Source: Lysobacter sp. (GTDB lineage: Bacteria > Pseudomonadota > Gammaproteobacteria > Xanthomonadales > Xanthomonadaceae). Taken from it: a DNA stretch of 64,000 bases. Positions 37,485-47,732 of the stretch are shown one piece after another. Below the pieces are notes generated by a model. The model was not told the DNA's origin. It did no database searches and worked only from the letters and a program-made list of their open reading frames with translations. A program made the position numbers and the translations under genes. The DNA lies in assembly GCA_011526085.1 (NCBI GenBank), contig WYBC01000040.1:1-64000 (forward strand), written 5' to 3'. Position 1 is the first letter of the stretch, and each line of letters begins with the position of its first letter.

Positions 37485-38305
37485 CGACCGGCGAACCGCG
37501 GCTTGCGCCGCTCCAGGAACGCCTGCGTGCCTTCGCGCATGTCCTCGGTCGAGAAGATCAGGCCGAACTGCGCGCTTTCGTATTCGAGGCCTTCCTCGAT
37601 GCCGCATTCGCCGCCGACGTTCACGCAGTCGAGCATGCCGCGCAGGGCCAGAGGCGCGGCGATCGCCAACTGTTCGGCGATCTTCATCGTTTCCGCTTCG
37701 AGATCGACGGCCGGGACCACGCGATTGACGATGCCCAGCGCGTGGGCGCGGGCGGCATCGACGGGTGCGCCGAGCAGGCAGAGTTCGAGCGTGGCGGCGC
37801 GGCCGGCGAGGCGCAGCAGGCGCTGGGTGCCGCCGAAGCCCGGGATCAGGCCGAGGTTGATTTCGGGCTGGCCGACCTTGGCGCTGTCGGCGGCGATCCG
37901 CAGATGGCAGGACATCGCCAGCTCCAGGCCGCCACCGAGGGCGAAGCCGTTGATCATCGCGATCACCGGTTTCGGCATCTTCTCGATGCGCCGCATCATG
38001 CGCGTGCCGCGCAGCGAGAAATCGCGACCTTCCGCGGGCGTGAGGCCGCTCATCTCGGCGATGTCCGCGCCGGCCACGAACGCCTTCGGGCCGCTGCCGG
38101 TGAGCACGACGACCCGCACCGAGGCATCGGCCGCGGCGGCATCGAACGCCGCGTGCAGGGCGTCGAGAGTGGCCGAATTCAGCGCATTGAGGCGCTCGGG
38201 GCGGTCGACCGCGATCCTGCGGACCACGCCATGGCCTTCGACGGGCCGGTCTTCGATGGAGAGGGACGGGGTATGCGCGATGGGCGGCGCGGAGTCTTGG
38301 CTCAT
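37481..38305 (-). CDS. Enoyl-CoA hydratase/isomerase (crotonase)
   Basis: Crotonase-fold enzyme, 274 residues from ATG 38305. The CoA/oxyanion motif AFVAGADIAEMSG and FALGGGLELAMSCHLRIAA and the catalytic Glu region PEINLGLIPGFGGTQRL are intact, so hydratase activity in fatty acid beta-oxidation is likely; exact chain specificity cannot be read. The N-terminus has about 15 extra residues. First gene of the crotonase-membrane protein-hypothetical-nth operon, an association with no obvious metabolic logic. Confidence 0.88.
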   Translation of the reverse strand: MSQDSAPPIAHTPSLSIEDRPVEGHGVVRRIAVDRPERLNALNSATLDALHAAFDAAAADASVRVVVLTGSGPKAFVAGADIAEMSGLTPAEGRDFSLRGTRMMRRIEKMPKPVIAMINGFALGGGLELAMSCHLRIAADSAKVGQPEINLGLIPGFGGTQRLLRLAGRAATLELCLLGAPVDAARAHALGIVNRVVPAVDLEAETMKIAEQLAIAAPLALRGMLDCVNVGGECGIEEGLEYESAQFGLIFSTEDMREGTQAFLERRKPRFAGR

Positions 38306-38529
38306 GGCGAGTCTTTGATCTGCAAGGGATTGTGGGGGAACGTTCCTGTCCGTGACGGGCGGGAACTCATGGGCACCGGGCGCGGTCGAAGACCCGTCTT
38401 CAGTGGCGGTCAAGCGCTGCGGACAGTATCCTAGCCTGTCGTTTGTGGAGTCCACAGCGGGGCGGCCCAGGCCGCTCCATTCCATGCCGGGGCACATCCC
38501 GGCGCGTTCACTCTCTGGAGAGTCACTGA

Positions 38530-39300
38530 ATGAAGTTGCGTTTGCTCGCCGCCGCGACCCTGGCGGCCCTGGTCACCACCGCCGGTGCGGCCCAGGCCCA
38601 GGACACCACGTCCGAGAAGGGCAAAGTCAGCTATGCCCTCGGTTATCGCGCAGGTCTGGATATCGCCAATGTGCTCGCCAGCGGCGAGCAGCTCGACATG
38701 GCCACCGTCGTGAAGGCCTTCCAGGACGCCACGGGCCGCAAGGACCCGGCGGTCGCTCCGGAACAGCTGGGCGCCGCGATGCAGGCGCTGCAGGGCCGCA
38801 TGGCCGCCAAGTACAAGGCCGAGCTCGAGAAGCGCGCGGCCGACAACAAGACCAAGGGCGACGCCTTCCTCGCCACGAACAAGGGCAAGCCGGGCGTGAA
38901 GGTGCTGCCCAGCGGCGTGCAGTACCGCGTGATCGAGGCCGGCAACGGCGCCAAGCCCACTCAGGCCAACCAGATCACCGTCGAATTCCGCAGCACGCTG
39001 CCCGACGGTACCGAGATCGCCGACACCAACAAGGCCAGCGAAGGTCAGCCGGCGGGTCCGGTGACCGTGCGTCTGAGCGAGATCCCGTTCTCGGGCCTGC
39101 GCGAAGCTCTGCAGATGATGCCGACCGGCGCCCGCTGGGAAGTGGCCCTGCCCGGCAGCGCCGCGCACGGCACCACCATCGAGCGCGCCCGCGAGATGGC
39201 CAACCAGGTCGTGATCTTCAACATCAAACTGCTGAGCGTCGGTCCGGTGCTGCCGGCCCCGGGCTCGCAGCCGGCCCAGCCGGCGCCGCCGCGCAACTGA
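38530..39300 (+). CDS. FKBP-type peptidyl-prolyl isomerase with N-terminal dimerisation domain
   Basis: Periplasmic folding helper, 256 residues. A signal peptide ends near residue 23 (AGAAQAQ). A helical FkpA/Mip-type N-domain (KVSYALGYRAGLDI, then a long charged helix AAKYKAELEKRAADNK) precedes the FKBP domain (LPSGVQYRVIEAGNGAKP...FSGLREALQMMPTG). The canonical phrase GTEFDSSY is replaced by GTEIADTNKASEG, and several active-site aromatics look altered, so isomerase activity may be reduced. The Pro-rich C-tail (PAPGSQPAQPAPP) is unusual. A GGAGA ribosome site lies eight bases before the ATG. Confidence 0.85.
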   Translation: MKLRLLAAATLAALVTTAGAAQAQDTTSEKGKVSYALGYRAGLDIANVLASGEQLDMATVVKAFQDATGRKDPAVAPEQLGAAMQALQGRMAAKYKAELEKRAADNKTKGDAFLATNKGKPGVKVLPSGVQYRVIEAGNGAKPTQANQITVEFRSTLPDGTEIADTNKASEGQPAGPVTVRLSEIPFSGLREALQMMPTGARWEVALPGSAAHGTTIERAREMANQVVIFNIKLLSVGPVLPAPGSQPAQPAPPRN

Positions 39301-39325
39301 TCCGCCGGCGAGCGATGCGCAACCC

Positions 39326-39355
39326 CATCACGCCGGCCTTCGTGCCGGCGTGATG
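39326..39355 (+). terminator. Hairpin after the FKBP gene
   Basis: Perfect 12-bp stem CATCACGCCGGC / GCCGGCGTGATG with a short loop, 25 bases after the stop. It lacks a T-run beyond CTTTG, so termination is likely weak or the hairpin protects the mRNA end. Confidence 0.6.
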
Positions 39356-39377
39356 CTTTGAGTGTCCCGCAACCATC

Positions 39378-39593
39378 ATGACGTCTTCTTCCCGCGCCGT
39401 CCTCACGCCCTGCATCGGGGTCTGTACCCTCGATCCCGCGGGCTTCTGCGACGGTTGTTTCCGCACCGGCAACGAGATCGCGCGCTGGCTGTCGATGTCC
39501 GATGCCGAGCGTCTGGATCTGATGGAGCGCGTGCTGCCGGAACGCGAGGTGCGCATCACCGGCGCGGCATCGCCGGGCGGGGCGATCGCATGA
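39378..39593 (+). CDS. DUF1289 small Cys-rich protein
   Basis: 71 residues with the DUF1289 Cys pattern C12-C16-C24-C27 (TPCIGVCTLDPAGFCDGC), a likely small zinc or Fe-S knuckle, then ARWLSMSDAERLDLMERVLPER. No enzymatic role is established for the family. ATG 39378 is used; the stop overlaps the start of the NUDIX gene in ATGA, the beginning of a translationally coupled run of three genes. Confidence 0.88.
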   Translation: MTSSSRAVLTPCIGVCTLDPAGFCDGCFRTGNEIARWLSMSDAERLDLMERVLPEREVRITGAASPGGAIA

Positions 39594-40222
39594 GCCCCGC
39601 ATGGCCGCTCTCCGCGCTGCACGATGCGTTGCACCCTCTGCATGCGGTGCCGACGCAGGCACCGTGGAATCATGAAGAACTGTCCGATCTGATCGGCGAT
39701 GTGGCTGCGGTGGAGGCCGCGGTCCTGGTCGGTCTGGTGCCGCGTGAGACGGGGCTGCGCGTGCTGCTGACGCGCCGCACCGACAGCCTGCGCCATCACG
39801 CCGGCCAGGTGAGTTTTCCGGGGGGACGGGTCGAAGCGGCCGATCGCGATGTCGTCGCCGCGGCGCTGCGCGAAGCGGAGGAGGAGATCGGCCTCGATGC
39901 CGGGCTCGCCACGCCGCTCGGTTTCCTCGATCCGTTGATCACCATCACCGGTTTCCGCGTGTTGCCGGTGGTCGCGCGGGTCGCCCCCGGCTTCGTGCCG
40001 ATGCCCGATCCCGGCGAAGTCGCCGAAGTGTTCGAGGTCGATCTTGATTTCCTGATGCATCCGGACAATCTTGAGCGCATCGACATGGACTATCGTGGTC
40101 GCGTCCGTCACGTGCTGCAGTTCCGCCGGCCGCCGCAGGCGCCGGAGCAGCGCATCTGGGGCGTGACCGCATCGATCCTCTTCAACCTGCGCGAACGGCT
40201 CGCGCATGCGAGGCCGGCATGA
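39590..40222 (+). CDS. NUDIX CoA pyrophosphatase (NudL-like)
   Basis: 210 residues. The NUDIX box is GGRVEAADRDVVAAALREAEEEIGLD, with the REAEEE metal-binding core intact; the preceding HHAGQVSFPGG is the family UPF0035/NudL signature. Family members hydrolyse CoA and its derivatives to 3',5'-ADP and phosphopantetheine. The start overlaps DUF1289 and the stop overlaps sseA, both as ATGA. Confidence 0.9.
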   Translation: MSPAWPLSALHDALHPLHAVPTQAPWNHEELSDLIGDVAAVEAAVLVGLVPRETGLRVLLTRRTDSLRHHAGQVSFPGGRVEAADRDVVAAALREAEEEIGLDAGLATPLGFLDPLITITGFRVLPVVARVAPGFVPMPDPGEVAEVFEVDLDFLMHPDNLERIDMDYRGRVRHVLQFRRPPQAPEQRIWGVTASILFNLRERLAHARPA

Positions 40223-41094
40223 ACGACAGCGGGATGCGCCCGTCCACGTCCGGCTGGACGACCCTGATCGATGCCGAAAGTGTGGCCGCACGGCTGGGCG
40301 ATGCGCGGCTGCGGATCTTCGATGTCCGCTTCGCCCTGAACGACACAAGCGCCGGCGAATCGGCGTGGCGCGAATCGCATCTGCCGGGCGCGCAGTACGC
40401 CCATCTCGACCGCGATCTGTCCGGCCCGCACGCCCCGGGCGCCGGGCGCCATCCCTGGCCAGAGGCCGATGCCTTCGGCGACTGGCTCGGCCGCTGCGGC
40501 GTGACTCCCGACATGCAGGTGGTCGCCTACGATGCCGGGGATGGCGCGTTCGCCGCGCGGCTGTGGTGGCTGCTGCGCACGTTTGGACATCGCGACGTGG
40601 CGGTGCTCGATGGCGGCTGGGCGCGCTGGCGTGCGCTCGATCTGCCTGTCGACGCGGCGACGCCCGCGTTCCCGTCGACGGTGTATCGCGGCGCCTTCGA
40701 TGCCTCGGCTTTGTCGTCGTCGGCCGGGATTCCCGCGCGACTCGCGGCCGGCGATCTGCTGGTCGACGCGCGCGCGCCGGAGCGTTTCCGCGGTGAGGTC
40801 GAACCGATCGATCGCGTCGCCGGCCACGTGCCGGGTGCGACCAATCGTCCATATGTCGCGAATCTGCGCGACGGTCGCTTCAAGTCCGCCGCCGAGCTCG
40901 CCGACGAATTCGCCGCGCTGCTGGACGGGCGTGCGCCGTCGCAGGTCGTCGCGATGTGCGGTTCCGGCGTCACCGCCTGCCATCACCTGCTGGTGATGGC
41001 GCATGCGGGGTTGCCCGGCGCGCAACTGTTCGCGGGTTCGTGGAGCGGTTGGATCGAAGACGCGCAGCGTGCGGTCGCGACCGGACAGGATTGA
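40219..41094 (+). CDS. sseA: 3-mercaptopyruvate sulfurtransferase (two-domain rhodanese)
   Basis: Transfers sulfur from 3-mercaptopyruvate to cyanide or thiol acceptors. 291 residues with two rhodanese domains: an inactive N-terminal domain (FDVRFAL...HLPGAQYAHLDRDL...VVAYDAGDGAFAARLWW) and an active C-terminal domain with the persulfide Cys247 in the loop CGSGVTA, which marks the mercaptopyruvate rather than the thiosulfate enzyme. The second-domain LVDARAPERFRGEVEPIDRVAGHVPGA motif is classic. Confidence 0.9.
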   Translation: MNDSGMRPSTSGWTTLIDAESVAARLGDARLRIFDVRFALNDTSAGESAWRESHLPGAQYAHLDRDLSGPHAPGAGRHPWPEADAFGDWLGRCGVTPDMQVVAYDAGDGAFAARLWWLLRTFGHRDVAVLDGGWARWRALDLPVDAATPAFPSTVYRGAFDASALSSSAGIPARLAAGDLLVDARAPERFRGEVEPIDRVAGHVPGATNRPYVANLRDGRFKSAAELADEFAALLDGRAPSQVVAMCGSGVTACHHLLVMAHAGLPGAQLFAGSWSGWIEDAQRAVATGQD

Positions 41095-41105
41095 AGCGCT
41101 TCATC

Positions 41106-41525
41106 ATGCATGTCGAAATCTGGCACAACCCCGCCTGCAGCGCGTCGCGCAATGCGCTGGCGCTGATCCGTCATGCCGGCATCGAGCCGGTCATCGTCGA
41201 TTATCTGAAGACGCCACCATCGCGCGACCGTCTCGCCGAGGTCATCGCTGCGGCCGGATTGCGCGTGCGCGATGCGATCCGTGAGAAGGAAAAGGCCCAT
41301 GCCGAACTCGGCCTCGACGATCCGTCGCTGTCCGACGACGCGCTGCTCGACGCGATGATCGCGCATCCGATCCTGATCAATCGTCCGTTCGTGATCGCCC
41401 CGGCGGGCGCCAGACTGTGCCGCCCGCTCGAGGTCGCGCTGGATCTGCTGCCGCCGCTGACCGCACCGTTCGCGAAGGAAGACGGCGAAGTGGTGATCGA
41501 CGCCGACGGACGCCGGGCGCGCTGA
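41106..41525 (+). CDS. arsC: Arsenate reductase, glutaredoxin-dependent (ArsC/YffB superfamily)
   Basis: 139 residues in the thioredoxin-fold ArsC family. Catalytic Cys11 sits in WHNPACSASRN, the ArsC-type active site, and the downstream REKEKAHAELGL and HPILINRPFV segments carry the Arg residues of the anion pocket. It reduces arsenate to arsenite with glutathione. The ATG is 12 bases after the sseA stop. No arsenite pump is nearby, so general stress function is possible. Confidence 0.9.
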   Translation: MHVEIWHNPACSASRNALALIRHAGIEPVIVDYLKTPPSRDRLAEVIAAAGLRVRDAIREKEKAHAELGLDDPSLSDDALLDAMIAHPILINRPFVIAPAGARLCRPLEVALDLLPPLTAPFAKEDGEVVIDADGRRAR

Positions 41526-41530
41526 CGCGA

Positions 41531-42307
41531 TTATTTTTTGAGCTTGGCGATCAGCGCCCGCAGCGCCGCCTGGGTTTCCGGTTCCCACCAGGCGTCGACG
41601 AAGGTATCGATGCGGACGATATCCGGCGACAGCGCGTCGACCACCGCCTGACGCGAGAGTCCACGCGTGGCCAGCATCGGCTGGCGCGGCAGTTTCAGCA
41701 GCGCTTCCAGCCAGGCCACCGCGCGGGGGATCACGTCGTCGACATCGGTGAGTTCGTCGACCAGACCGATCGCGTGGGCCTGCTCGGCGGAAATCATGTC
41801 GCCGGCAACCATCAGCCGCTCGGCGCGATGATCGCCGATCACCCGGCGCATCAACCGCTGGATGCCCTCCGGCACCACCAGTCCGACCTGGGTCTCGTTG
41901 AGGCCGATGGCGAAGGGCTTGGCCGGATCGACGCTGCGCGCCATCACCCGATAGTCGCAACACAGCGCCAGCACGCAGCCGCCGGCCGGCGCATGGCCGG
42001 TCAGCGCCGCCACCACCGGCACGCGCGATCCGGCCAGCAGGCGGGCGACGCCGAAGAACGCCTGCCAGCACTCGAGCACCGCCCGGCGGTCGTCGCCCAG
42101 CGACATCAGATAGGGCACGTCGAGACCGCCGGAGAAGATCTTCGGGCTGCCCGCGAGCACCACGCCGTGCACGCCGTCGCTGAAGGCGGCTTCGAGCGCG
42201 GCGATCAGTGCGCGGCACAGATCGGGGTCGAGCGCGTTCACCGGCGGGCGCGCCAGCCGGATGCAGCGGATCGCGCCGATCTCCTGGGTCTCGATCAAGG
42301 GGCTCAT
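41531..42307 (-). CDS. Enoyl-CoA hydratase/isomerase family protein (second crotonase)
   Basis: 258 residues from ATG 42307 (an ATG at 42322 adds five). Crotonase fold with the oxyanion region GHAPAGGCVLALCCDYRVMA and downstream LNETQVGLVVPEGIQRL. The first oxyanion motif is SPKIFSGGLDVPYL, close to ECI-type isomerases, so it may be a delta3,delta2-enoyl-CoA isomerase rather than a hydratase. It converges on arsC with only five bases between stops. No clear ribosome site precedes either start. Confidence 0.82.
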   Translation of the reverse strand: MSPLIETQEIGAIRCIRLARPPVNALDPDLCRALIAALEAAFSDGVHGVVLAGSPKIFSGGLDVPYLMSLGDDRRAVLECWQAFFGVARLLAGSRVPVVAALTGHAPAGGCVLALCCDYRVMARSVDPAKPFAIGLNETQVGLVVPEGIQRLMRRVIGDHRAERLMVAGDMISAEQAHAIGLVDELTDVDDVIPRAVAWLEALLKLPRQPMLATRGLSRQAVVDALSPDIVRIDTFVDAWWEPETQAALRALIAKLKK

Positions 42308-42348
42308 CGTCGTCCGGGGCATGAGGGGAGAGGCGTTATCATAGAGCC

Positions 42349-42804
42349 ATGAATGCGCTCATTGCCTATCGTCCCTTCGCCGTCCTCCTGCTCGCGGTCG
42401 CGCTGTTCGCGCCGACCGCGGCGTCCGCCCGCGATTGCCGCCCCCAACTCCGCGAAGGCTGGGTGCGGATGCCGCCCGGCAGGGTGCCGATGATGGCGGG
42501 CTTCGGCCGCATCGTGAATCCGTGCCCGATGCCGGCGAAAATCGTGTCCGCGCGCAGTCCGTCCTTCGGCAGCGTCGAACTGCACGAGACGCGCCTGGTC
42601 GATGGCGTGAGCCGCATGCGCCCGGTCCCCGAGCTGCGGCTGGCGCCCGACGGCAGTGCGGTGCTGAAGCCCGGCGGCATGCATCTGATGTTGATGCAGC
42701 CCACGGCCGTGCTGAAGCCCGGCAGCCGGGTCGTGGTCGAGTTCGTGCTCGCCGGCGGCGGCACCGTGCTCGGCGAATTCGAAGTCCGCAAACCGGCGCC
42801 GTGA
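42349..42804 (+). CDS. PCu(A)C-type periplasmic copper chaperone
   Basis: 151 residues with a signal peptide ending near A28. Copper ligands follow the family pattern: a Met/His set in PMMAGFGRIVNP, VELHETRLVDGVSRMRPV and GGMHLMLMQPT. Such proteins carry Cu(I) to the CuA site of cytochrome c oxidase or buffer periplasmic copper. The start is 41 bases from the divergent crotonase gene, and the stop overlaps the LprI-like gene by four bases. Confidence 0.87.
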   Translation: MNALIAYRPFAVLLLAVALFAPTAASARDCRPQLREGWVRMPPGRVPMMAGFGRIVNPCPMPAKIVSARSPSFGSVELHETRLVDGVSRMRPVPELRLAPDGSAVLKPGGMHLMLMQPTAVLKPGSRVVVEFVLAGGGTVLGEFEVRKPAP

Positions 42805-43217
42805 GCCCGCCCGTCCGCTTCGCGATCACCTTCGCGGTCGCGCTGACGGTCATGGCGCTGCCGGCGCTGGCCCGGGAACCCGAATGCGCGACAGGTTCGC
42901 ACGCGGAAACGCGCGCCTGTCTCGAACGACTGACGGCCAGCGTCGAGGCCGAGCTGCAGCGGGCGGAAGCGCGGCTGGCTTCGCGCATCGCGCTGTGGGA
43001 TGCGGAACCGCCCGAGGTGCGCCGCGCGTTGCGGTTGCTCGATGCCGACCGCAAGGACTACCGCGGTTATCGTGCCGCGCAGTGCGAACTGCAGGCGTCG
43101 GCCGCGGCCGGCGGCAATGGCGCCGAGGATCTGCGCGCGATGTGCATGATCGAACAGGACCGCGCGCGCATGGCGCTGCTGCACGCGCAACTGGATCGTT
43201 TCGGACTGGCCGACTGA
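42801..43217 (+). CDS. LprI/DUF1311-family secreted protein
   Basis: 138 residues starting at GTG 42801, overlapping the copper chaperone stop as GTGA. A signal peptide ends near PALA. The Cys pattern (ECATGSHAETRACLERL ... RAAQCELQASAAAGGNGAEDLRAMCMIEQ) and LDADRKDYRGYRAAQC match DUF1311/LprI, some members of which inhibit lysozyme. Coupling to a copper chaperone suggests an envelope role; function here is unproven. Confidence 0.78.
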   Translation: MSPPVRFAITFAVALTVMALPALAREPECATGSHAETRACLERLTASVEAELQRAEARLASRIALWDAEPPEVRRALRLLDADRKDYRGYRAAQCELQASAAAGGNGAEDLRAMCMIEQDRARMALLHAQLDRFGLAD

Positions 43218-43233
43218 TCCGCGCCGCCGCGGC

Positions 43234-43667
43234 TCAGCCCATCTCCGCCGCGGCGCGCACCGCATCGGGCAGCGGCACGGGTTTGCCGCTGGCGACGTCG
43301 ATCCACACCAGCACCGAATGCCCGTCGGCATGCATCTTGCCGTCTTCATCGACGATGCGGTGACCGAGGGTGAGGCTGGTGTTGCCGACGCGATCGGTGA
43401 CGAGTTCGACGAAGATCCGCGCGGGGTAGGGGATCGGCACCCGATAGTTCATCAGCACCGCGGCCAGCAGCGGGGCGCGTCCGTTGGACAGCCAGTCGTT
43501 GCCGGCGCTTTCGAACCAGCGGATCCGCGCCTCTTCCACGAAGGTCATGAAATTGGCGTTGTTGACGTGATTGAACGCGTCCAGATCGCGCCAGCGCAGG
43601 TCGATCGGCATGCGGAACAGGACCGGCGGCGCCTCGTCGTCGAGACCGGCCGTGTCGCGAGTGTCGT

Positions 43668-43671
<4 letters not shown>
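43234..43671 (-). CDS. Acyl-CoA thioesterase (4HBT hotdog family)
   Basis: 145 residues. The catalytic motif [24 protein letters not shown] (Asp in the YbgC/FadM-like D-x-x-x-H-V-N pattern) is intact. It probably hydrolyses short or medium acyl-CoAs. Its ATG overlaps the uvrA stop in ATGA, so it is transcribed with uvrA; this pairing has no obvious functional link. Confidence 0.88.
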
Positions 43672-46595
<2,924 letters not shown>

Positions 46596-46732
46596 GGGTC
46601 TGGGGGTCCGGGCTGTGGGGGCGCCCCGCGCCCCGGCCTGGATGTCAGGGCGAGCGCGCGAAGCGAACTGGCTAGCCTACCGAGCCCGCATGTCCGGAGC
46701 AAATCCGCGAACTGAATGCCGTCGTGCGGGCG

Positions 46733-47620
46733 TCAGCGCACCAGCTCGAAGCGCATCGGTGCGCCGCCCGGCGGCGGTACCGGCGGCGGCGCGGCGGGAT
46801 CGACCGGTTTGCCGTCGGCGCTGTCGCCCCAGCCGCGGGTGTCGATGACCGCCGGGCTGATACCGTTCAGGATCAGCTGCACCTTGAGCGCTTCCGCGCG
46901 CTGTTTGGACAGGAACATGTCGTTGCCGGTATCGGCGGTGGCGACCACGGGCCCGACGATGAGCAGCCGCGTGCCCGCGGGCGCGCTGCGGATGGCATCG
47001 GCGGCCTGGGCGACCAGCGCGAGACTGTCGTCGCTGACCTGGCCGCTGCCGGGTTTGAACTGCACCGGCATCTGGTTCAGGTTCTTCGCGAGCGCTTCGG
47101 GCGAAAGGGAGGCGGGCTTCGATTCCGGGTCCGCGGGCAATTCGAACAATCCCTCCAGGCGCAGGCCGGGAAACGCCTGTTCGGCGGCCGCGCGCAGCGC
47201 GCGACGCTGGTCGGGGCTCGGATTGCCGCTGAGCACCACCTTGTTGGCCTCGAAACTGACGGCCGCGCCGGTGACGGTCGAGAAAGTCTTCATGAATGCC
47301 GGAAGTCCGGACAGCCACGGCGCCGGACGTGCCACGTTGTCGACCTGGATGAAGCCGTCCGCGCGATTGGGGCCATAGGCGGCCAGCAGCGCCTGTTCGA
47401 TTCCGGCTTTCGTCGCGGCGGTATCGATGGTGGCGTCGAAGCGGACGCGGCCGCTGTTGTCGACCACGCTCAATGTCGCATCGAAGGGTTCGCGCTGGAT
47501 CGTCGGGGCTTGCGGTGCCGGTGTCGAAGCGCGATCGCAGGCAACGATGGCGATCGCCGCGCACAGGATCAGCAGCAGGTTGCGGATGCGGCTTCGGCGG
47601 GAAGAGGACGGAACGGGCAT
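46733..47620 (-). CDS. OmpA-family outer membrane lipoprotein
   Basis: 295 residues. Lipoprotein signal with lipobox IVAC (Cys28), then a Thr/Pro linker and BON-like repeats ([19 protein letters not shown] ... [19 protein letters not shown]). The C-terminal OmpA domain ([22 protein letters not shown] ... [23 protein letters not shown]) likely binds peptidoglycan; the usual N-x2-L-S-x-x-RA is present as DMFLSKQRA. The C-tail is Pro-rich. It probably ties the outer membrane to the cell wall. Confidence 0.85.
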   Translation of the reverse strand: MPVPSSSRRSRIRNLLLILCAAIAIVACDRASTPAPQAPTIQREPFDATLSVVDNSGRVRFDATIDTAATKAGIEQALLAAYGPNRADGFIQVDNVARPAPWLSGLPAFMKTFSTVTGAAVSFEANKVVLSGNPSPDQRRALRAAAEQAFPGLRLEGLFELPADPESKPASLSPEALAKNLNQMPVQFKPGSGQVSDDSLALVAQAADAIRSAPAGTRLLIVGPVVATADTGNDMFLSKQRAEALKVQLILNGISPAVIDTRGWGDSADGKPVDPAAPPPVPPPGGAPMRFELVR

Positions 47621-47675
47621 CGACGGTCTCGCGGGGAAGATGGGGAATTGGAGATCCCGGCCGGTCGCCGGGAAC

Positions 47676-47700
47676 CTCCCCCTGCACGAGGCAGGGGGAG
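47676..47700. repeat. Perfect 10-bp hairpin between S8 protease and OmpA-like genes
   Basis: CTCCCCCTGC-ACGAG-GCAGGGGGAG. It lies 33 bases before the end of the protease gene and upstream of the OmpA-like start on the minus strand. No T-run follows, so it may be a dispersed palindrome or an mRNA-stabilising hairpin. Confidence 0.7.
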
Positions 47701-47732
47701 GGTGTCGCGGTGTCGCGTATCGCGTGGAGCGT

